Assembly: GCA_041744735.1 (NCBI GenBank)
Contig: JBGTKH010000552.1
Location: forward strand, 1-14,864
Length of the DNA stretch: 14,864 bases
DNA from: JBGTKH01 sp041744735
Lineage (GTDB): Bacteria; Planctomycetota; Planctomycetia; Pirellulales; Pirellulaceae
Direction of reading: 5' to 3'
Part shown: positions 1-5,613 of the stretch, piece by piece
How positions within the stretch are numbered: the stretch's first letter is position 1
How the letters are laid out: every line of letters begins with the position of its first letter
Made by a program: the position numbers and the translations under genes
Notes under the pieces: model-generated
Seen by the model: only the letters and a program-made list of their open reading frames with translations
Told to the model about the DNA's origin: nothing
The model's database searches: none

Positions 1-258
1 TGGCCTTGCGCGCCGCCGCCACGGAAATCCACCACGTGCGGCCGCCCGCGCCGTCCAGCGACCGCCTCGGCCGCAGCAATCCCCATGCAGAAACCGGACA
101 CGTCTCTCGCAGGGCCAACTCCTCACGCATGGTCCGCGGCCTGTTCAACAACCCGTTGAACCCGCCGGGCGTCGTCCGGCTGTTCAACCTCATCCCCTTC
201 GGTTAGGCTATCCAGTTGTGAACGTCCGTCCCGTCACCCGGCGGGTTAACTCTCTTCG
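1..258. mobile_element. Partial integron gene cassette (cassette 0), 3' end only
   Basis: This is the tail of a cassette whose start lies left of the window; it ends at the recombination point inside the R' box at 258/259. It carries the attC at 143-264. Its coding content cannot be settled. A plus frame is open from the window edge to a stop at 204-206, inside the attC. A minus frame is open from an ATG at 130-128 to the window edge and would begin MREELALRETCPVSAWGLL. The two frames share third codon positions, so GC bias cannot separate them. The segment looks more GC-rich than the next two cassettes. The R'' box GTTCAAC predicts that this cassette starts with GTTGAAC upstream of the window. 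Confidence 0.55.
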
Positions 259-264
259 TTCGGC
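143..264 (+). other. attC recombination site of cassette 0
   Basis: R'' is GTTCAAC (143-149), a match to the RYYYAAC consensus. A 5-base spacer follows, then L'' GTTGAACCCGCCGGG (155-169). The matching L' CCCGGCGGGTTAAC lies at 237-250, then a 7-base spacer and R' GTTCGGC (258-264). L'' and L' pair completely except for one extra G (158) in L''; such an extrahelical base is typical of attC sites and directs the integrase to the bottom strand. The total of 122 bases is within the known attC size range. The inner part folds further: 155-161 can also pair with 182-188. The R' assignment is supported by the 10-base match of 258-267 with 979-988. Confidence 0.8.
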
Positions 265-296
265 AATAACATCGCTCATCCGATTGGAATCTCATC

Positions 297-881
297 GTGG
301 CGAATCGTGACGACATCGAAATCCACTTTCGGATGAATGGCGACGTAGGCTTCGCTGCAAAGCGTCTTATTCATGCACTCGATGATATCGAAGGCCCGTT
401 GTATGAATGTGACCGCCGTGATGTTGACCAACTCGCGGAGCGCCTTGAATTGCCATCCTATCTGCGCGATGCGTGCTTAGAACGACTTCGCCACCACCGT
501 CATCGCCGTTTTCTGATCACCGAAGCTCGTCCCGGCTCATTGGAAATCGTCGGCTTGGTTGCGGGGGTTGTACTCTTCGTGCTCCACAGCACGGTCGGGG
601 AAGCATTTCGGGATGGATTCTCACAGACGAATGCCTACGCGAAGCTCATGGAGTATTTCCGCGATACGACAGATCAGCGGCTATACGCTCTCGGTGAAAC
701 ATTTCGTCGTTATTTCGCGTCAAAGAAGCACAAGGATGTAACTGTGCGCGTGATTCAATCTGATGGCAATTCTCCGGGGCGAATTGAAATTGAAATACCG
801 TCAGAGCGAATGCCCTCGCGCAAGCAAATTGCAACGATTGGCGAGCAACTGCGAAGGATCGAACACAATCAGGAATTATAG
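297..881 (+). CDS. Cassette-borne hypothetical protein with one membrane-like segment
   Basis: This 194-residue protein of unknown function starts at GTG, with a weak GGA 8 bases upstream. Residues 1-75 are charged and probably helical, ending in a His/Arg-rich run (residues 64-71). A hydrophobic stretch at about 82-98 (LEIVGLVAGVVLFVLHS) could cross the membrane once. There is no signal peptide, so the orientation is uncertain. Residues 100-150 look like an amphipathic helical region, and the C-terminus holds a VTVRVIQSD..RIEIEIPSE strand pair followed by a charged helix. The layout recalls small membrane-attached accessory proteins of bacterial conflict systems, but no family is recognised and this is only an impression. 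It is the only gene of integron cassette 1, and its codons look less GC-biased than those of backbone genes, consistent with transfer. Confidence 0.8.
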   Translation: MANRDDIEIHFRMNGDVGFAAKRLIHALDDIEGPLYECDRRDVDQLAERLELPSYLRDACLERLRHHRHRRFLITEARPGSLEIVGLVAGVVLFVLHSTVGEAFRDGFSQTNAYAKLMEYFRDTTDQRLYALGETFRRYFASKKHKDVTVRVIQSDGNSPGRIEIEIPSERMPSRKQIATIGEQLRRIEHNQEL

Positions 882-931
882 GCGTGCGTTTAGGCGTAAC
901 CATGCTACTTGTCATGGTAAGTGTTCGCTTA

Positions 932-970
932 GAGCCGATCGGGGCAAACCGTAAGGTCCCCGGTCGGCTC
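932..970 (+). terminator. Strong hairpin after the cassette 1 gene, possible terminator
   Basis: GAGCCGATCGGGG (932-944) pairs with CCCCGGTCGGCTC (958-970): 13 pairs including one G-T wobble, with a 13-base loop. It lies 50 bases after the gene's stop and 11 bases before the attC. No run of T follows (the next bases are GCTTTAAG), so an intrinsic terminator is possible but not clear. A smaller hairpin, ACCATG/CATGGT, lies just upstream at 899-918. Either could protect the transcript's 3' end or belong to a small RNA. Confidence 0.4.
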
Positions 971-981
971 GCTTTAAGATT

Positions 982-1072
982 GCCGAACAAAGCGGTGAAC
1001 CCGAGCGGCGGATGACGCGGGTTTTGAAATCAAACGGTCTTGGCCGCCGCCGGGTTACCTTGGGCGTTCTGT
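982..1072 (+). other. attC recombination site of cassette 1
   Basis: R'' is GCCGAAC (982-988), spacer 5 bases, L'' 994-1011 (GGTGAACCCGAGCGGCGG), L' 1044-1059 (CCGCCGCCGGGTTACC), spacer 6 bases, R' GTTCTGT (1066-1072). The L arms form 16 pairs, leaving two extra bases, G997 and A1004, both in L''. The 5- and 6-base spacers and the extrahelical bases on the L'' side are the classical attC geometry. The interior GTTTTGAAATCAAAC is itself nearly self-complementary and would form the terminal structure. The whole site is 91 bases. Confidence 0.85.
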
Positions 1073-1758
1073 GGGCAAAGTGTTGGAGCAACTTAGCATT
1101 GGCCAAGCCTTACCTACACGAGCGTCAAACCGAGTACTGGACCAGTCGTGGGATTGAGGATTACTTTCTGGATGCTGGCTTTGAGGTGGTCACCTTTCCA
1201 ATCACGCAGCGAAGCGAACGACAAGTCCCATTCGATTTCGTGTTTCTTGACGGCGGCACATCGAAGATGTTCGGCATTCAATACAAGCCGCTCTACCAAA
1301 ATGGTGGCGACCATTGGCCGCTTACAAAACACCAACACGAACAACTGCAAGATTTCAGCGATTGGGGCTACTACGGCCTATCTGAAATGCGAGAGGGGGG
1401 CGATCATCGCGTTGCTCTCCACCAAAGCGTTTTCGTCGCGGTCGACTTTCCTTACCAGGAAACAGTCACGAAACAGGACTTCAATGGAAAATACTATCGC
1501 TGGGGCGGCTTCTTCGATAATCTGAAAAAATGTCGCGTGGGTCGACTCGTACAGAATCGCAAAGATGTTGAATCGGCCTTACGTCCGCTTGAACGCAACA
1601 ATATCGTTGAGATCGATGAACATATGGTTGATGTGTTTGTGGCAAATCTGACAAAGAAACGAATGCTGCACTTGGACGGTCGCGTCAACCGGTAACAGCC
1701 CACAGAACTAGTAAGGATTTGACTTCGCGAGTCTTCGAGCCGAAGCTCAAATCATTTG
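1067..1758 (+). mobile_element. Integron gene cassette 2 (complete)
   Basis: The cassette runs between the cleavage points in the R' boxes at 1066 and 1758. GTTCTGTGGGC (1066-1076) is the exact reverse complement of GCCCACAGAAC (1698-1708), 11 of 11 bases, so the start of the cassette matches the R'' end of its own attC, as expected for a reintegrated circle. It carries one gene that begins 32 bases into the cassette and ends 2 bases before the R'' segment. This tight packing is typical of cassettes. No further R'' complementary to TTCAAGAAGC is seen outside coding sequence downstream, so this appears to be the last cassette of the array. Confidence 0.85.
1099..1695 (+). CDS. Cassette-borne putative PD-(D/E)XK-type nuclease, function unassigned
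   Basis: The start is taken as TTG at 1099, 10 bases after a GGAG (1085-1088), giving 198 residues beginning MAKPYLHERQTEYWTSRGIE. An ATG at 1012 is in frame but lies inside the attC and outside this cassette. The N-terminal third fits a restriction-endonuclease-like core: a helix with Glu (E12 or E20), a strand with Asp (VPFDFVFLDG, D46), then a strand ending Q61-Y-K63 (MFGIQYK). This matches the E ... D ... (E/Q)xK spacing of PD-(D/E)XK enzymes. The rest is rich in aromatic residues and matches no domain I recognise. No signal peptide or membrane segment is seen, so it is probably cytosolic. A role in DNA cleavage, defence or as a toxin is inference only. Its codon use, unlike the backbone, and its cassette location point to horizontal transfer. 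Confidence 0.8.
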   Translation: MAKPYLHERQTEYWTSRGIEDYFLDAGFEVVTFPITQRSERQVPFDFVFLDGGTSKMFGIQYKPLYQNGGDHWPLTKHQHEQLQDFSDWGYYGLSEMREGGDHRVALHQSVFVAVDFPYQETVTKQDFNGKYYRWGGFFDNLKKCRVGRLVQNRKDVESALRPLERNNIVEIDEHMVDVFVANLTKKRMLHLDGRVNR

Positions 1759-1764
1759 TTCAAG
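1698..1764 (+). other. attC recombination site of cassette 2, last visible in the array
   Basis: R'' with flank is GCCCACAGAAC (1698-1708). L'' is GATTTGACTTCG (1716-1727) and L' is CGAAGCTCAAATC (1741-1753), which pair over 12 bases with one unpaired base. R' is GTTCAAG (1758-1764). The site is 67 bases, near the minimum attC size. The spacers are 7 and 4 bases rather than 5 and 6, and the extra base sits in L' rather than L'', so the geometry is unusual. The R'' identification rests on the 11-base match to the cassette start and is firm; the R' boundary is less certain. Confidence 0.7.
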
Positions 1765-1861
1765 AAGCCCGGCTGAAGTGAGTCGGCGGCTGACTATGGG
1801 AAACGCTTCGTCCCAGCCGCTTTAGCCGCGGGGTTGCCTTCGGGCGGGCGGGGTGGACCTG

Positions 1862-2024
1862 TTAGGCGACTCGAATGACGTGGCACTGCTGCGGAGTCCT
1901 CGGAGAAGCAGTGCGGATCGGCGAGACGACGTCGATGGTCGAGTGCTCCCCGCGTCGAATGGTGAAGGCGTTCGTATCCGATGCGATGCTCGTCTTCGAA
2001 AACGGCGGTAACGACTTGGTCCAT
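1862..2024 (-). pseudogene. Small frameshifted gene downstream of the DUF1080 gene
   Basis: An ATG at 2024 follows the DUF1080 stop by 17 bases, with an AGGAG about 6 bases ahead of it, so it looks like the next gene of the same transcript. The frame gives MDQVVTAVFEDEHRIGYE and then turns into low-quality Arg/His-rich sequence. If one base near 1970 is skipped, the protein continues AFTIRRGEHSTIDVVSPIRT and ends ..HVIRVA at a TAA (1864-1862), making 53 residues. Both halves show good GC3 in their own frames. I read this as a short protein gene broken by a one-base insertion, or a sequencing error there. No family is recognised. The alternative is that neither half is translated. Confidence 0.45.
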
Positions 2025-2041
2025 GAGGATCTCCTCGTGTC

Positions 2042-2788
2042 CTATTGTTTCAGCCGCACGTCCTTGAACTCGACCACCATCGGCGGACCGGCGTGAATTT
2101 GCAGGGCGAGAATGCCGCTGGCCGCGCTGCCCTTCGGGTCGTTATCGGTTACGTCGACCGTTTGCAGGCCGTTCAGGTAATGCACGATGTGGTTCCCCTT
2201 GGCGATGATCACGTAGTCGTTCCAGTCGGACTTTTTGTACGTGCTGCCGATCGCTGCTTTGTCGCCGAGCGAACCGACGACTTGCGGCTTGCCGTCTTCG
2301 CCGATGACCACCTTCTCGCCGACGTTGCACAAATAGCCGCGGCCCTTTTCGTGATACAGAAAGCCAACCTTGCCCGGCGTGTTTTCCACTTCGGCCTGAT
2401 AGCCGGACACGACCCACTTGTTTTCGTCCGTCTCGTTAAACGGCAGATGCTTGGCGCGGTACTGGATGCCCGAGTTACCGTGGTCGATGCGGAACGACAG
2501 CCGCAGTTCGAAATCGCCTAGCGTGCCGCCTTTCCAAATCAGAAACGTGTTGCCCTTGGCCGGGTTTTCTTTGGTCGTCTCGCCGCGCACGACCCCGTCC
2601 TGAATCGACCACAGCCGCAGATCGCCGTCCCAACCGGACAAGTCCGTGCCGTTGAAAAGCTGCACCATCCCCGATGGTTCGGGCGGCGCGGTCGGCTTGG
2701 GAACGGCTTGATCTTCGGCCAGTACAGCGGCGGCTAACGTGGCCAGTAAACAAATGGACGCGGCCATTGAGTGCAATTTCAGCGACAT
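2042..2788 (-). CDS. Secreted DUF1080 / 3-keto-disaccharide hydrolase family protein
   Basis: The protein has 248 residues. The start is ATG 2788, preceded by AGGAG at proper spacing and followed by a clear signal peptide (MSLKLHSMAASICLLATLAAAVLAED); the frame extends upstream but without a ribosome site. The mature part is one DUF1080 domain (PF06439 type), a concanavalin-like beta sandwich. Hallmarks are FNGTDLSGWDG, W.IQDGVVRGE, GDFELRLSFRI, GNSGIQYR, SGYQAEVEN and LYHEKGRG, with the closing beta strand VEFKDVRLKQ. Members occur in large numbers in planctomycetes and include enzymes acting on 3-keto-glycosides; most are untested. It should act in the periplasm or at the surface on glycans. 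It follows the Wzz-like gene by 134 bases on the same strand and may share its transcript. Confidence 0.9.
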   Translation of the reverse strand: MSLKLHSMAASICLLATLAAAVLAEDQAVPKPTAPPEPSGMVQLFNGTDLSGWDGDLRLWSIQDGVVRGETTKENPAKGNTFLIWKGGTLGDFELRLSFRIDHGNSGIQYRAKHLPFNETDENKWVVSGYQAEVENTPGKVGFLYHEKGRGYLCNVGEKVVIGEDGKPQVVGSLGDKAAIGSTYKKSDWNDYVIIAKGNHIVHYLNGLQTVDVTDNDPKGSAASGILALQIHAGPPMVVEFKDVRLKQ

Positions 2789-2922
2789 GATTTTTCTCCT
2801 CTTGGGTGTAAGTTCACGTTGATTGTAATCGGGGAAAGACGTTCCAACCACCAAGCATTCTACAAAATCATGGTGGGTAAGATCATGGGCAGCCAAGAAC
2901 GGCCGTACCCATCCAGCAGATT

Positions 2923-4077
2923 TTATGAATTAGCGGCCGGGCCGAGTTGCCCGACGACGGGCAGCGGTAGAAGCTGCGCGACTTGCTCGACGCTGGTCAG
3001 CGTCGTTGTCGTCGGCGATTCGCGAATCGGCCACGCGGCCAGGGCACCGGCCAAAAGCGCAAGCGATGCGAGGGCGGCGAAGTGACTTGCGCTCGGCCCA
3101 GCGGTGATTTGACCGGTGATGTGTGCCGGCTCGACCACACGAGCCAGGCCAGCGGATTTTGACGCCTGCTGTCCGATCTGCTGTTCGGCGTCAGCCAGTT
3201 GCTGCTGGCATTTCGTATAGGTTTCGTTTAGTTTCGCGAAAGTTTTCGCCGCGATAGCGGTCGTTGCGCGATCGCCGTCGGTCACTGACGGAGATACGCC
3301 TGACTCAGGCAGGCTGTGTGCTAATCCACGCGACACGTTTTGCGGCTCATTCAAGTCGAAGGTTGCACCATCGCGATGTTCATCAGAGAGGTATCGCGGC
3401 GTGTGCTCCAGTCGCTCGCGAAACTGCTCGATACTCCAGTCCACGTCCTGTACTTCCGGGTGCGCTGGGGTGCGGCTAGCGATGATGAGTTGCCGCTGTT
3501 GTGTGAGTGCGGAGAGTTGTTGTTGCAGGTCGAGCCACGCCGGATTAGCGGTCGGGCGAGCGTAATCCCATTCCGCACGCATCTGCCCGTTGTCGGAATT
3601 GAGATCATTTTGTCCAAGTGCTTTGAAGTGCTGCTCCAAAAACGTGTCGAGCGTGTTTCGAGCTTGTGCCGCTTGCTGCCGCAATTCCGCCAGCCGGCCA
3701 AAGGCGGTCGCATCTTCGCTCGTCGCATCAGCCGAGTGGGACGCGCCGTTGTAAGCGTCGGCAAACCGCCGAGCGATCTGATCGGCAGCGGCCAACGACT
3801 GCCCTTTGCTCGGGCTCACGTGGTAAACCGTGAATTGAGTCTCCGACTTCGAATGGCCACTCACGATGTCGGCGAGTCCGGCCTCGTCGCCCACGTCGTT
3901 GAGACGGTAAGCCAGCATTGTTTCGGCCCGGTAACCGACCGTCGCAGGCCGCCATACGACCATACCAACGGCGAACACGGCCAGCGATACGATGATAAAA
4001 ACGTAGGTGCGCATTCCGAACAGGCGGGAAGATTTCCTCAGTAACAAGGCTGGCCGTTCAGATTTCGCTTTTGGCAT
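2923..4077 (-). CDS. Wzz/GumC-like polysaccharide chain-length or export protein
   Basis: The protein has 384 residues from ATG 4077 (TTG 4083 is two codons upstream but less likely). The topology is that of polysaccharide co-polymerases: a short basic cytoplasmic start, a membrane helix at about 24-42, a long periplasmic part, and a second membrane helix at about 332-351. The periplasmic part is Gln/Ala-rich and probably coiled coil (LAELRQQAAQARNTLDTFLE, LDLQQQLSALTQQRQLIIAS, LNETYTKCQQQLADAEQQIG). Pro residues (VVEPAHITGQITAGP) precede the second helix, as is usual in the family. After it, about 33 residues end in LLPLPVVGQLG, resembling the linker that joins Wzc-type proteins to their tyrosine kinase, but no kinase follows. 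It likely forms inner-membrane oligomers that guide polysaccharide length or export. No glycosyltransferase or Wza gene is adjacent in the window. Confidence 0.75.
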   Translation of the reverse strand: MPKAKSERPALLLRKSSRLFGMRTYVFIIVSLAVFAVGMVVWRPATVGYRAETMLAYRLNDVGDEAGLADIVSGHSKSETQFTVYHVSPSKGQSLAAADQIARRFADAYNGASHSADATSEDATAFGRLAELRQQAAQARNTLDTFLEQHFKALGQNDLNSDNGQMRAEWDYARPTANPAWLDLQQQLSALTQQRQLIIASRTPAHPEVQDVDWSIEQFRERLEHTPRYLSDEHRDGATFDLNEPQNVSRGLAHSLPESGVSPSVTDGDRATTAIAAKTFAKLNETYTKCQQQLADAEQQIGQQASKSAGLARVVEPAHITGQITAGPSASHFAALASLALLAGALAAWPIRESPTTTTLTSVEQVAQLLPLPVVGQLGPAANS

Positions 4078-4315
4078 GAGCAAACTCGCGGCGATGCGGG
4101 AATCGGGCGCGGCATGCGCGCAGACTACCGTTTATCCCTATCGACACGCGAACCGCGAGAGCTTGAGGTCAGTTCATCGGTTAACCGCGACGCAACGGGT
4201 TAAAGGAATGCTGCCACATGCGCAGCGGACTTCACTTTTCGGTTCGCGCTAGTCACAATGGACCAAGTCGTGCATTTACCGACTCGGCCTGGACTTCTTT
4301 CAGGGAATCGAAATC
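4078..4315. promoter_or_regulatory. Divergent intergenic region between the Wzz-like gene and a secreted protein gene
   Basis: These 238 bases must hold the promoters for both neighbours. I see no convincing -35/-10 pair. GGTTAACC (4179-4186) and a nearby GGGTTAA (4197-4203) form a short inverted repeat that might bind a regulator. No convincing open frame or RNA gene is seen. Confidence 0.3.
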
Positions 4316-5461
4316 ATGAAGATTCGCATGGTTTGTTGTTCGGTGGTGGTGGCGCTAATGTCGCTGGCCGGGACGCCGTTTGTGCTTGCTCAATTCGGCC
4401 CCGACGTTGAGCCGCCGCCGCTACTGCCGCGGCCATCACCCAGTCCGTTTGGGCGAGAGTCGGCGCCCGAGGCGCCTGCTCCGCCCGATGCTGTGGCGGA
4501 AGAACCGGTGGAAGACGCGCGGCCTCCCGCCGAACCGGTCGATCCGCGGCAGATTCGTCTGCATTTGATGGACGGCTCGATCATCACCGGCGAATTGTCA
4601 GTCGACGACATCAAAGTGCAAACGGAGTTCGGCCTGCTGACGGTCCCGGTCGAACGTATTCGCAGCTTCACGCCCGGATTGGACAGCTATCCGCAGATCG
4701 CGGCGCAGATCGCCGGGCTGGTCGAGAATCTCGGTTCCGACGATTACCCGGCGCGCGAGCAGGCTCATAAGGATTTGTCGCGCATGGGAGTGAAAATCCT
4801 CCGCTCGCTGGAACCGTATCGCAACGACGACAACGCCGAACGCAAACGGCACGTGCTGGAGGTGATCAAGGAACTTGAAGAGTTGCTGGCGGAAGAGGCG
4901 GAGTTCGACGAGCCCACCGAAAAACCATGGATTCACGGCGATACGCTGGTCACCGATCAATTCACGATCGTCGGCAAGATTGTTCAAGACACATTCCAAG
5001 TCAGCAGCAAGTATGGATCGCTGAACGTGATGCTCGCCGATGTGCAAATGGCCGATAAGGCCGGCGGCGCGAAACAGCCGATCCAAAAGCGGCTGACGGT
5101 GGAAGGCGCGCACCTGGCTCAAAAAAGTTTCAAATCGTCCGGCATTCGCGTCGAACGAGGCGACAAAATCGAAGTCCAGGCCGACGGCCAAATCATCATG
5201 ACACCGTGGGGCGAGGAATACATGTCGTCACCCGACGGCGGTGAAATGTACGGCTGGTACGCCAATCAAATCCTCGCTGGGGCACTAGTTGCCAAGATCG
5301 GCAACAGCGGGCCGGTCATCAAGATCGGCAGCCGCAGCACGTTCGTCGCCAAAGCGTCCGGCGTATTGCAATTCGCCATCGGCATGTCCCCCGACTTCGC
5401 CAACGAGGGCTACGCCTTTCCGGGCCAATACAACCTGCGTATCAAGGTTGAGCCGCAGTGA
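4316..5461 (+). CDS. Secreted protein with HEAT-like segment and LecA-like C-terminal domain
   Basis: The 381-residue protein starts at ATG with an AGGGAA upstream. A signal peptide (about 1-25, ending FVLAQ) is followed by a Pro/Glu/Ala-rich linker (27-78). Residues 80-118 form a strand-rich unit (LMDGSIITGELSVDDIKVQT..GLLTVPVERI). Residues 128-190 are helical and HEAT-like (LGSDDYPAREQAHKDLSRMG). Residues 205-247 repeat the first unit (FTIVGKIVQDTFQVSSKYGSLNVMLADV). Residues 262-381 resemble the PA-IL/LecA-type galactose-binding fold (SSGIRVERGDKIEVQADGQI, GALVAKIGNSGPVIKIG, SGVLQFAIG, a YNLRIKV end). It probably binds carbohydrate or another surface ligand outside the cytoplasm; no enzyme motif is visible. 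It is transcribed alone, diverging from the Wzz-like gene and converging on the propeller gene. Confidence 0.8.
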   Translation: MKIRMVCCSVVVALMSLAGTPFVLAQFGPDVEPPPLLPRPSPSPFGRESAPEAPAPPDAVAEEPVEDARPPAEPVDPRQIRLHLMDGSIITGELSVDDIKVQTEFGLLTVPVERIRSFTPGLDSYPQIAAQIAGLVENLGSDDYPAREQAHKDLSRMGVKILRSLEPYRNDDNAERKRHVLEVIKELEELLAEEAEFDEPTEKPWIHGDTLVTDQFTIVGKIVQDTFQVSSKYGSLNVMLADVQMADKAGGAKQPIQKRLTVEGAHLAQKSFKSSGIRVERGDKIEVQADGQIIMTPWGEEYMSSPDGGEMYGWYANQILAGALVAKIGNSGPVIKIGSRSTFVAKASGVLQFAIGMSPDFANEGYAFPGQYNLRIKVEPQ

Positions 5462-5502
5462 CGACGGCCCAAATCGCTTGGCGCACGCTGGTTCTGGTTT
5501 TT

Positions 5503-5568
5503 GTGGCGTAAGCTTCCAGCTTGCGTCTTTCCTGGTGCCGCGAATGGCAAGCAGGATGCTTACCCCAC
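5503..5568. repeat. Imperfect 23-base-arm inverted repeat between convergent genes
   Basis: The left arm (5503-5525, starting GTGGCGTAAGC) pairs with the right arm (5546-5568, ending GCTTACCCCAC) at 19 of 23 positions, with a 20-base loop. It lies between the ends of two convergent genes and could serve as a bidirectional terminator, but it lacks a T tract. The mixed GTGG..GTAAGC..TCC..GCTTGC composition looks like a dispersed extragenic palindrome. Copy number elsewhere cannot be judged here. Confidence 0.6.
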
Positions 5569-5613
5569 TCTTGACTTTAACTGGGTTTTTGCAGATTCAG
5601 CTACGACTGTGCG

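Larger units (their letters stand above)
259..1066 (+). mobile_element. Integron gene cassette 1 (complete)
   Basis: The cassette runs from the T after G258 to G1066, the cleavage points in the R' boxes of two successive attC sites. Its first bases, read with G258 as GTTCGGCAAT (258-267), are the exact reverse complement of ATTGCCGAAC (979-988) at the start of its own attC. In a circular cassette these two segments form the two sides of one attC, so this 10-base match is direct evidence of a unit excisable as a circle. It holds one plus-strand gene starting 38 bases into the cassette and a 100-base tail with two hairpins (899-918 and 932-970) before the attC. An upstream integron promoter probably drives expression. 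Confidence 0.85.

Noticed and set aside
202..208. GTTAGGC, the textbook R' box, inside the first attC
   Set aside because: No R'' with GCCTAAC is found for it, the spacer from the inner hairpin is too long, and the 10-base match proves that 258-264 is the R' in use.
1861..1867. GTTAGGC after the last cassette as an alternative R' for its attC
   Set aside because: It would make a 169-base site with no matching L' arm, and it coincides with the stop of the small frameshifted gene.
2064..2070. CTTGAAC as an R'' for a third complete cassette
   Set aside because: Only 7 bases match the start TTCAAG of the following segment, and it lies within the conserved C-terminus of the DUF1080 gene.
3340..4044. 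Plus-strand open frame opposite the Wzz-like gene
   Set aside because: No ribosome site or domain; the opposite strand has paired membrane helices and coiled coils.
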